Shown: piece after piece, positions 46,503 to 55,461 of the stretch
Numbering within the stretch: position 1 is the stretch's first letter
How the letters are laid out: each line of letters starts with the position of its first letter
NCBI GenBank assembly: GCA_963565915.1
Contig: OY751485.1
Location: 310,001-374,000 of the forward strand
Direction: 5' to 3'
Length of the DNA stretch: 64,000 bases
Origin: Entoloma clypeatum
Lineage: Eukaryota; Basidiomycota; Agaricomycetes; Agaricales; Entolomataceae
Translations under genes and position numbers: made by a program
Notes under the pieces: generated by a model
Database searches by the model: none
What the model saw: only the letters and a program-made list of their open reading frames with translations
What the model was told of the DNA's origin: nothing

Positions 46503-46958
46503 TGTTATGGATTCCCTATCCATGGCATTGATCGCTCAGACAAGATACAAGACATAGAGGCCTTATCTGATTAATGGCCAGTTTCATCTTATCTATTGGT
46601 TTCATGCTTACTATTCACTTTTACATCATTCGGGCCCCAGCCTCCGCTTACTCACTACAGTATGGTCATCGTTACCATATCTAGATGGTTACTCTCACAC
46701 ATCCTTGACATCGTGTTACTTATTGGACTATACTTAGATACTCTGACTCACGCCGCAGCAGTTACCATAGACACCTACTCCGGGTCCGCTTCTGGAGTCA
46801 GACCGGAACCGCTCTAGAGTCATCTAGATGACTCGACCTCCTAGTATATATAGGGTATATACATTGCATGTATTCCCCAGATCTAGCAATCACCTTGGTA
46901 TCCGCCTTTGCTACTTAAGCCTCTCTGCCTAAGCATCGCATGGGTTCGTCAACCATAA
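46503..46958 (+). repeat. Solo LTR of a Gypsy-type element
   Basis: 456 bp, TGTTATGG...CCATAACA, flanked by a perfect 5-bp duplication GACAT (46498-46502 and 46959-46963). It contains a TATATATAG box near 46845 followed by CAGATCTAGCAATCACC, closely resembling the TATA-to-RNA-start stretch of Gypsy A's LTR (AGATTTAGCAATCAC). The internal region has been lost, as expected after LTR-LTR recombination. Confidence 0.88.
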
Positions 46959-46963
46959 CAGAC

Positions 46964-47838
46964 ATAGAAATTGGATCGCCAGCATCGCATTTCTGAGATG
47001 TCAATTTCCACAGCTTGAGTATCAATTTCATTACAGTGATAGTGGTATTGCACAACAGAAAGCTTTGAGGGTTTGATAAAGTGATCAGACGAAATTTGTG
47101 GGCTAACTTGGATACCAAAACACACCCAACATTGAGGAAAACCACTGAGAGCTAGGTGATCGTCAAAAAATGGTATGTAAGGAGATACCAGACCAGGGCA
47201 CTAACTGGGGCAAGCAGAGTTGAAACAAAGTTTGCAGTACTCGTTACTGGCAGATAGTCTAATGTCAAGTAATACAAAAATAAGGGCCTCACAAAAAATG
47301 ACCTATGGAAGGCCATGAGCAAATTGGTAAACATCCTTGGGGTGAAATACATACGAGAATGAACATAATCCCATCCTGCTGAAGGTGAGCGGCGATGTTG
47401 GTATGTCGCACTCTTGCTCGTTTCAAGGAATTCCAGCAGATGGCAATAAACGCAATCGTCTCGAAAAGCAGTTATTTGTAAACTTAGCAAACAGCGTAAA
47501 TCTCTTCCTGTACACAATATGTACACCGGGCACAAGAAGGAAAGGAAAGGGCACATGGTTGGTTAACGTACAGAGGAGATGGTCGGTGTCGAAAACCACC
47601 ATCGCTGAAGAAAGTCGGGTAAGTCGGTATATGCACTCAAAAACAACCCCTACGAGTGATATGAACAATGGCAAGGATGTGTTGACGCACAATCATACCG
47701 CAGATGATCATCTGACAAGCCAAACGGTAATCAGTACATATAGTCGATAAACAGACATGACCAAATATATGTACACACCCCAGATCGCCTCCTCACTGGT
47801 CCACTTCTAAGCACATTCCTCGCCCTTACCTATCAACA
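46964..47838. other. Noncoding; may include the LTR of a Copia remnant
   Basis: No gene recognised. The bases just before 47839 end in ATCAACA, like a Copia LTR end, and a TGTTG at 47396 could be its start, but there is no second LTR to define it. Confidence 0.3.
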
Positions 47839-48934
47839 GGTTATGGGCCCCGGCCTGTAATTGACCAGTGTAATCCATGAGGCTGTATCAACAATATAGC
47901 TTACTCTTTTTCTAATTCATCCTCCAAATTTTCATTTTGCTTGTAACCCCATATTTCGACTTGGAACATATATAACAATGCTTCTGGCTCATCTACTCAA
48001 GTTCTGACTCAACCTCTCGCCCCATATCCACAACAAAATCAAGGTCACATTCCAACCCCACTAATTACTCCCATTTTGCAGACCCCTCTGGCTGATGGCA
48101 CCTTGACAAAAATCGACCTCTGAAATCTCGGCTCTCTCGCTCGCGTTTCGAACCCCTTCAATGGCGAAAATTATTGCTCCTGGTGCGTGTCTATGCACAT
48201 GCTCTTCGGGTCGATTGGTGTTCTCAGATATGTAACCGGGACTCTGCTCAAACCAGGCAGCGATCGGCCCCTAGATCAAGCAATCTGGGAGCAAAATGAC
48301 TTCTCTATACAAACCCTTATTTATGAAAACATAAAGTCTCACCTGTCCTTTCACGTTGAGAGCGAGAAGTCAGCTAAATGCATGTGGGAAGCCCTTCAAC
48401 AGTCCAAATACAACATCGATTATTCGAAACAAAGGCTTTCGAGGGGGATGGCATTGCGAAACATCTGGACAAGTTAAAAGAAGTTCATGTAGCCTTAAAA
48501 ATGTGGATACAGATGACACGATGAGTGATACAATGTTTAAAAATATCATAGCTTCATCCCTACCCCCTACCTGGGACAACATTACTGAGGTTTATCTCGG
48601 GTATAGTAAAGACCCGAACGACAAACGTTCCATCTCCTCGCCAGCCTTTATGGGCTTTCTCAAAGAAAAGTATTGAACTTCACAGGCTTGTGCCGACCAC
48701 ACTTTTGCTGCGACGACCTCTATACCGCGCTGTCCTACTACCTCCACTACACAACCTCCTTGTCTGTCACCATCTCAACCTGTCGCATCCATGTCCCTTG
48801 CTGCCTGTATTTCCAACAGTCCCAAAAAGTCAGGAAATCCAAAACATTGTGGTTACTGTAATATTCCCGGCCACACTTGGGATAATTGCCGATTTAAAGG
48901 TAAACCCAAATGTGTAAAGTGCTGGTACTGGGGC
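47839..48934 (+). pseudogene. Copia remnant: primer binding site plus decayed gag
   Basis: Starts with GGTTATGGGCCCCGG, the half-tRNA-iMet site. From about 48100 a broken Copia gag follows in several frames: LADGTLTKIDL, then WEALQQSKYNIDYSKQRL, then FKNIIASSLPPTWDNITEVY, then a CCHC knuckle CGYCNIPGHTWDNC. It ends at the left boundary of the TIR element at 48935. No protease, integrase or RT was found. Confidence 0.7.
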
Positions 48935-49052
48935 CAGGTAGTCAACCTACACTGTATTGTAATATATGGTTTAGCGAATGCATACACTGTATGGTAAATT
49001 ACGGAAGCAGCGAATTTGCTAGAGCACCAGTGAATTTGCCACAGCGAACGGC
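48935..49052 (+). repeat. Left terminal inverted repeat
   Basis: About 118 bp, aligned by eye at about 80-85% to the reverse complement of 53205-53322. Shared blocks include CAACCTACACTGTATTGTAA and TGTATGGTAAATTACGGAAG. Confidence 0.88.
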
Positions 49053-49660
49053 GACAGAATGAAATGTGGTCGGCGACAAAGTCGATGCAGCCGGCAACAA
49101 ACTCTATGCCCCCGGTGACAAACTCAATGCAGCCGGCGACAGTCAATGCAGCTGGCGACAACGATTGGCCGAGTCAAATGAAATGTGGCCGGCGACAACA
49201 CATCAATTGACAGTCAAATGTTGGCCAGTGACGATGTCAATCCAGCCGGCAACAATCAGGTCAATCCAGCCGGCGACCCTCAAATGAAACGTGGCCGGCG
49301 AAAAAACTCAATGGTCACCGGCGAAAGGAAGGACCAGCAAAAAGGTTGAAAACAACCAGTGAAAGGTGGCCGGCGACAAAACTCAATGCGGCCGACACCA
49401 GGATTGCTGTCATCATCTTGACAAAGTAGTCCATTGTGGCATGAGACATTGATCTCGCCTGGACGTGTCGCCGGCACAAGACATGTCCTGAGACTGGTGA
49501 CATGGCAAACACGTACCGGTGAAACGATGGTCAGTGAAACGATGGTCACCAGCAAAAGGAAGGACTGGCAAAAGGTTTACCGGCAAAAGGAAGGGCGGTG
49601 AAAGGGTGTCGAAAGGATGTCGGCGAGGAATCAAGCCGGCAACAACAGACAGTCATCTGT
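49053..49660. repeat. Left subterminal GCCGGCGA array
   Basis: More than ten copies or near copies of (A/G)GCCGGCGA(C/A) and variants (GGCCGGCGAC, AGCCGGCAAC, CACCGGCGAA) at irregular spacing, with intervening TCAATGCA/TCAAATG phrases. The mirror motif TCGCCGG occurs near the right end. Confidence 0.8.
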
Positions 49661-49716
49661 TACAAACCAGGAGGTGTTTCACGTTATCCTATTTTACATT
49701 GCAACCCCTAATGTAC

Positions 49717-50564
49717 CTATTCCCCATCGCCCAACCGCCCACCCGCATCCTCCCCATCTTGTTCCTGCATTGCCCCACAATCTATATTGATGATCCTGTC
49801 GGCGATATTGTTGCTGACCATCTCATCAACCATTTGCCAGGTGTCAGCCGCCTGGCGCCGGGAAGTGTCAAGGGTGTGGATCCTGTGTACCTCTGCATGG
49901 TACAGATGGTGTGCAGCATCCTTGTAGCTGATGCCCAGCTGTGCCTGGAGGGCTTTGACCTCTGCATGAAGCGTGAGAAGTTCTCTATGGCTCAAACCCT
50001 ATAGAAAGTGGTGAGAGCGAAACACACAAGGGAGGGAAATGACGTACTGGTACAGTGGGTGCTGGGACAGTACCCCAGTCGATGAGGCCTGAAGACAGGG
50101 CTTCCATAGAAAGGGGCTGAGGAGCAAGGAGGTCAGCCAGATGAATAAGACTGCTGATCGGCGAAACATAGCAAAAGGCTGCTTGGCAAAAAGACCAGCA
50201 AACAAGACTGGCAAACAAGACCAGCAAACAAGACCGGCAAACACTGCACAGTGAATGACCGGCAAAGAGCATCGGCGAATGACTGGTGACAACTCGTCGG
50301 CCAACAAATATCGGCGACAATGCTCATCCGCACACATGAGGTGGATGGAGTCAAGGAATGTGGTGGTGGGTGGTATGGGGAACAGCTCACCCCTCCTGCA
50401 GCATGCTCAACATCAAGAGAGCGCTGCATCTCTGCCATGTTCAGGGCCAGATCCATGGCAGGGACAAGGAAATTTGGCACCAGATATTCGTGCCCATCCG
50501 GGGTGGTACCTATCGTATAGCCTGGCGGCACATCACGATGGGGTTGGTTGGATGGGGCAGACAT
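49717..50564 (-). CDS. Cargo gene 1 of the TIR element, unknown protein
   Basis: Minus strand from the ATG at 50564. Exon 1 starts MSAPSNQPHRDVPPGY and contains TPDGHEYLVPNFLVPAMD and a helical MAEMQRSLDVEHAAG stretch. A long intron (about 330 bp, roughly 50333-50003, rich in CGGCGA/GGCAAA units) leads to exon 2, which is helical (LLTLHAEVKALQAQLGISYK) and ends in an acidic Gly-rich tail at 49717. The predicted protein is about 170 residues, soluble and likely coiled-coil. The donor is not a strong consensus, so the junction is uncertain. The start lies 191 bases from the divergent cargo gene 2. Confidence 0.5.
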
Positions 50565-50755
50565 GAGGAGGTAGCAGAAAAGAAGGCGACTGGTGGGAAT
50601 TAGGTTGCCGATCATCATAATGATCAGGGCGGAAGTAGTCACATGTTAGAAAAGTTTGTTTTTTTTTGTTTATTCAATGGCAAGCGGCGATTACACATGT
50701 TTCCAACTCATCTACCTATCTACTACCAACGCATTTCCACAACACTGCCCTCAAG

Positions 50756-51513
50756 ATGTCCGCTACTCCCTGCAAGACCAAAGACATTGTCGCTGACTTC
50801 GCCTGTTTCGACGCCACCATTCGCAAGGGGATGGCTGATGGGACCATCATTGAAGGGTTAAAGGGGATGAAGGAAAAGTTGGTGAGTAACCCCTGGAGCC
50901 ATTGTATTGACCTGATTCTAATGTATTTCATGAACAGTTGAAATTGTTCAAGGAAGCGGCGGGGCAACCGGCGGCACCGTTTGCCGGGTTCGCCTGGATA
51001 AATCAGTTCATCGTGTCCTGGGCCCACAAGCGCAAAGAGGACGGGTTTCTGGAAGGTCAACGCCTCGCCCTGGCAACATTCGACAGCCTGCGGGTACAAG
51101 AGGCAACAGCCCCTGTCACTGCACCATTGGCTGGGCCAAGCAATGTGCCGACAGGAGCCGCGGGTGGACGTCCGACACCATGTCGCCTTATGGCGAAGGG
51201 CAAAGAACCAGTGAAGGGAAAAGAGACGGCAAAGGGAAAGGACACGGCAAAGGGAAAGGAAACGGCAAAGAGAAAGGAAACGGCAAAGGAACAGGAGGGG
51301 GAGGGGAATGGCAGGCGATCAAGGGAGACAGGGGAAGCCCGGCGCGGGGGGTCAGAGGAGATGGAGGTGGATGAGTTGTCGAAGGAGAAGATGGTGACGG
51401 CAAAGGAGAAGACAGAAACGGCAAAGGAGATAACGGCAACGACAACGGCTGTCTTCACCGTGCCACCCTTCGCCAAAGCCTGTTACGCCAATAAGGCGTT
51501 CACTGTCCATTGA
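50756..51513 (+). CDS. Cargo gene 2 of the TIR element, 5' part
   Basis: ATG at 50756, a 56-bp intron (50882-50937, GTGAGT...GAACAG), then an open frame to 51513, about 233 residues. The N-terminal half is compact (MSATPCKTKDIVADFACFDA, later FAGFAWINQFIVSWAHKRK). It is followed by a Lys/Gly/Thr repeat tract (GKETAKGKDTAKGKE) encoded by tandem GGCAAAGG-like DNA, and an acidic segment. The natural-looking continuation lies in the next frame (SPKPVTPIRRSLSIDSP into 51566 onward), so a frameshift or unrecognised intron around 51450-51480 may make this one longer gene. Confidence 0.5.
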
Positions 51514-51565
51514 TTCCCCAGTCACTCCTTCCGCCGCGATCTATCATCAGACTCTGGACGTTGTC

Positions 51566-52178
51566 ATGAACGTCCTAGAGGAGGAGGTGAGTGAGATAGA
51601 GGATGACCAGAGCAGGCCCCCACCGTCAACACTATTTGACAATGCACTGGCGGCTCTTGAGGATTCCAATGAAGCCGACGACGACATCAGCAAACCCTGG
51701 GTGCTACAAGCCACCACAGGTTGCTATGGCTTACTATGGGTGCTATAAAACAGGGGACCTTTGCTATGGAGCACTCCATAGCATCCATAGACCCACCCAG
51801 GGTTTGCTGATGGAGGCTGATGGCAGCAACAAAACTGACGGCACCCATAACGGCAACAGTGACGGCGACAATCACGGCGACAGCAAACCTGACAGCAAAA
51901 CTGACAGCAAAACTGACAGCGACAGCGACAGCAGTGGATGCGTCACCAATGCACCTACTGCCACCAACGTCGCCAGTGCACTTGAAGGTGTCGACTCCGA
52001 TGTCTCTGATAGTGAGCCAACTGGACCCCCCCCTCTCATTTATTTGCCAGGGCTCTTTGCCCATGCCCCTGGGGCTCAATTCCAACGCCGCCCTTGGACC
52101 GCTGAAGATTTAGCTGATGTGCATGTCCCTGGCAGTTCGAGTGATACTGGGTCATCGGAGAGCGAGGGTGCAGAGTGA
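51566..52178 (+). pseudogene. Cargo gene 2, 3' part, interrupted by a small hairpin element
   Basis: The frame containing MNVLEEEVSEIEDDQS runs to 51684, is broken by a 128-bp inverted-repeat element (51685-51812), and resumes after it. Removing the 128 bp plus one GA repeat gives one continuous acidic, Asp/Ser-rich frame (EADDD joined to EADGSNKTDG) that runs through GPPPLIYLPGLFAHAPG to a stop at 52178. No family is recognised; the Ser/Asp repeats suggest a disordered nuclear or regulatory protein. Confidence 0.5.
51685..51812. mobile_element. MITE-like 128-bp hairpin element
   Basis: Terminal inverted repeats of 19 bp are exact (CATCAGCAAACCCTGGGTG at 51685-51703; its reverse complement at 51794-51812). 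Inside is a second palindrome (TGCTATGGAG...CTCCATAGCA). It is flanked by GA on both sides (51683-51684, 51813-51814). Excision of 130 bases restores the host frame. Confidence 0.75.
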
Positions 52179-52282
52179 TACAGTATACTGGTAAGTTTTA
52201 CTTTCAACTGTGTCTACAGCTTTGCTGGCACTGCACACATGCCCTAGATAACCATTGAGATGGTGACTCATTGACCAGCAAA

Positions 52283-53150
52283 AGAACATTGTCGCCACAG
52301 CCAGTTTTTTGCTGTGGTGTCTTTCGCCAGTGAATTATTCACTGATCTGTCATTAGCATTGTTTTCTATTATTTGGTTCAGACCATAGGACCTCTATAAC
52401 TTTAAATCTGTGGCTAATTTTCTTAAAATAAATGCATACTTGATGATACAACATGCTTCCCTACTCATCTGATATAGTAGCAAACATTACTTTTTTCTGT
52501 GTAGATATAATGGGGAGATGTGCAATATCTTTTGACATTTGTTTACATGTATTTGACATGTTTGATGGGTGTGTGTTGCACATCAGCCAACATTCGCCGG
52601 TTTTTCACCGGTTTTTCGCCATGGTGTCTGTCACTGGTGAATTATTCGCCGATCTGTCGTTAGCATCGTTCTTTGTATATGGAGTGTGGCCGACACTCAA
52701 GGCTTGCTTTCGCCGATGGATCATCAATTTGCCGATGGCCTTTTGCCGTGTTGCCGGTTTTTCAACGGTTTTTCACCGGGTTTTTGCTGTGGTGTCTTTC
52801 GCCGGTGAATTATTCGCTGATCTGTCGTTAGCATTGTTCTTTTCATTTGCAGTGTTGCTGGCACTCAAAGCTTGGCTTCGCCAGTGGCCCATTCATTCTC
52901 TGATGGCCTGTCGCCAATTTGTGGCTGGTCTTTTGCCAGTTTTTTGCTGTGGTGTCTCTCGCCAGTGAATTATTCGCCAATCTGTCGTTAGCATCATTCT
53001 TTTCATTTGCAGTGTTGCCGGCACTGCAGGCTCGCTTTCGCCGATGGGTCATCAATTCGCCGATGGCCTGTCGCTGTGTCGCCGGTTTGTCGCCAGTCCT
53101 TCGCCGGTTTTTCACCGTGGTGTCTTTTGCCGGTGAATTATTTGCCGATC
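52283..53150. repeat. Minisatellite of about 160-168 bp at the right side of the TIR element
   Basis: The block GTGAATTATTCGCCGATCTG recurs at about 52637, 52805, 52965 and 53133 (spacing 168, 160, 168), with a more diverged copy near 52330. Each unit also carries TTTTTCACCGG, a GGTGTCT phrase, TGTCGTTAGCAT and GCCGATGG. It has no coding potential. Confidence 0.85.
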
Positions 53151-53204
53151 TGTTGTATGTTGTCGCCGGCGACATTTTTTCTTTGCCGGTGACATTATTA
53201 TTTC

Positions 53205-53322
53205 GCTGTTCACCATGGTAAATTTGCTGGTGTTGTAGCGAATTTGCTGCTTCCGTAATTTACCATACACTGTATGCCTTCACTGGACCGTAAATTACAA
53301 TACAGTGTAGGTTGAGTACCTG
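53205..53322 (-). repeat. Right terminal inverted repeat
   Basis: Reverse complement of 48935-49052 with about 15-20% mismatches. The outermost bases are ...GAGTACCTG. The following 200 bases hold no identified gene. Confidence 0.88.
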
Positions 53323-53526
53323 ATTCTACAATCTGTTCACATTGTCCAGTGTCTATAACACCTGGTATGAATCTTTTCCAAGTACCATTCCTGGCTCCCA
53401 GATAGTTTGATTCATTAAAATAGGTGGGGATATCCTGTAATTTGACAATCTTGATTTGGGTGTACACGTGACCGGTCAATTACTGTAAATTATTAGACAC
53501 GTAGCCTATTAGGTAACGTGATGTTG

Positions 53527-54749
53527 CTACTCCCAACAGAGGAACTTCCCTTTCCGCCCAGATAGAGCAAGGGTGCGGGTCTCTCTGACAGCCTCAAGGT
53601 CCTTTCCAAAATACCTTACTCCCTCGAACGCCCAGCAATTATGCCCTCTAATCACCATCGCAATGGCGCGAATATGCTGACCTACAGCTTGCTTCAACGC
53701 CGGGTCCGTCCAGTTCTTCTGAAGGTCGGTAAACTCCTTGATGAATTCCTCGATTTTCTTTCCCGTCCAGTCGATGGCCTCCTGTAGAGACATCCCATAT
53801 TCATGCATTACGCTTGTCAGCAGATTATGCGGCTCGTCAGCAGCGTTCTCCTTCTGGTATGAATACAAATCCTACAAGAATGGTTAGATCTCTTGCAATA
53901 TTACCTCAAGCATACGACATACGTTCTCGTAAAGTACCAGGTCGTCGATGAGGTCTGTGATGCGTCGTATGGTGGGATGGTCGAGAATCTCATCTGGCTG
54001 TTCGCAACGAAGATAGGTCAACCCGCAGCAAATATAACCACCAACGGTGTTCCGTCGTAACTCGACAAAACTCTCAACGTCGCGGATGTAGCCTGCGTTG
54101 CGATCTTTGGCTTCCTGGACAACACCATCTGCGTAATCTTGCCAAAGAGGTAAAGCACGCTTCAGGTGCGCCGTCGACGAGACGGCACAGACACGTTCCC
54201 AAAATCTGGATTTAAACCGATAAGAAGCGGAACAAGTGAGTCACATATGCACTCGACGTACTGGCGAGAAACCTCTCCAAGCACATTTTCGTTTTTAGGA
54301 CGAGGCTTGTGAGGGTTGCGCAGGGCATCCATCATAATTTCGGCAAGATTCTGTGCGGTTTCATCGTCTGCTACATCTGTATACTCGTCGAAAAGAAAAA
54401 AGACGTAGAACGTTTCACAGGCCGAGCGAAGCCCAGCTAGAATGGTAACTTAGCGGTGCGACGAAGCATGACATAGCTAGAATGGCCCACCTTTGTCAAG
54501 CCACGGAAAGAAGAGAGCTGCTGCAAGTGCTTTATTGCGTATGTGTCAATCTGGTGCAACATCAGGGTGCGAAGTTGGATATAGCTTACGGAAATCGCAA
54601 CGTTGAAAGACTTCCATGTCTTTTGCGTTGAAGGCGTCGAAGCTTCTGAACCAGGCATCAACTTCCTGCTTGACCTCGGCATAGAAGGGGTTAATGTAGC
54701 GAGGGAATGGCCAATTCTTTAAGGTGTCGGGAAAGGTGATCTGTTGCAT
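53527..54749 (-). CDS. Sesquiterpene synthase (class I terpene cyclase)
   Basis: Five exons on the minus strand: 54749-54590, 54529-54491, 54448-54262, 54205-53923 and 53871-53527. Together they give 1014 nt, 337 residues, the usual length for fungal sesquiterpene synthases. The Asp-rich metal motif is DEYTD and the NSE triad is NDLYSYQKE (assembled across the last intron); both are intact. The start MQQITFPDTLKNWPFPRYINP and a CDF segment are typical of basidiomycete enzymes related to alpha-muurolene-type synthases. It would cyclise farnesyl diphosphate using magnesium; the product cannot be predicted. It is divergent from P450-2, 712 bases away. Confidence 0.93.
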
Positions 54750-55461
54750 CGCTGAAAAGTACAGGGAAGCAAGGTGAAGAGGCCTGGCTTATAAGGTCAT
54801 CTTCCGCACACTTACAGCCCTTTTCCGAGTCGCAACGATGGCCCTTTTTCGGTCTTTCCAGACTGTCCCTGCCAATTTTTTTCACGGCACCAATGACGAT
54901 CTATTGTGCTGGATTAACTTCTCAAAAGACTTCATGAAAATATACCTCAACGTAAGGTTTCCACATGACGACGACAATCAAACTCAACTTGAAGAGCGAC
55001 CATCGATCGTCGAACATTAAACGGATGGGCATGCGCCCCAACCGACATTCAACGGCTCTCGTCTCTCAACTCTTTTTTCCCAATGCTTCTCCAAAATAAC
55101 TTGCATCCGTCCGGTCTGCCGGACTCGGCTCTTGGTGTCCGATATCATGGACAGGTTTGATCAATATCACGAACAGGTTTCAAGGCACGGAGAAAACAAG
55201 CGATTGTGTGTAACCAGTTACGATCGCAAGTCGCGGCCCAAGTATCGTAGTCATCCGCAGCTCGAAGGGGCTCTCTGTATGGACACAGCCAGGATACAGG
55301 TGCCGGAATTTCATCCGCTCACCTCATCTTACTCATCAGTACTTACTAGTTGGACCTCCCCCTATCTAGGACTAGGATGTAGGATGACACGGTGAGACGA
55401 GCCTGACGAGGATCGACATGGTGAAAACACAGAACTAGCCTGGGAATTAACCCCCCCATAG
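54750..55461. promoter_or_regulatory. Shared divergent promoter region of terpene synthase and P450-2
   Basis: 712 bases between two start codons facing away from each other, which would allow co-regulation. The right half resembles the region upstream of P450-1 (about 12850-13200); the left half does not. No specific binding site is claimed. Confidence 0.55.

Larger units (their letters stand above)
48935..53322. mobile_element. 4.4-kb TIR element with two unknown cargo genes
   Basis: Bounded by long imperfect terminal inverted repeats starting CAGGTA(G/C)TCAACCTACAC. The interior is arranged symmetrically: GCCGGCGA motifs on the left in one orientation and TCGCCGG on the right in the other, with a minisatellite at the right. 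Two divergent genes (49717-50564 minus, 50756 onward plus) lie between. No recognisable transposase, helicase, RT or integrase is present. No clear target duplication was found outside the TIRs. The left flank is a Copia gag remnant. This may be a non-autonomous or novel DNA transposon. Confidence 0.75.

Noticed and set aside
48930..48940. Target duplication for the 4.4-kb TIR element
   Set aside because: Flanks TGGGGCCA and TGATTCTA match too poorly to claim a duplication; left open.
49053..49660. CRISPR-like array
   Set aside because: Motif copies are degenerate and irregularly spaced, and the context is a eukaryotic transposon.
54838..55020. 60-codon plus-strand ORF between the terpene synthase and P450-2
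   Set aside because: Short, no homology seen and located in the shared promoter region.
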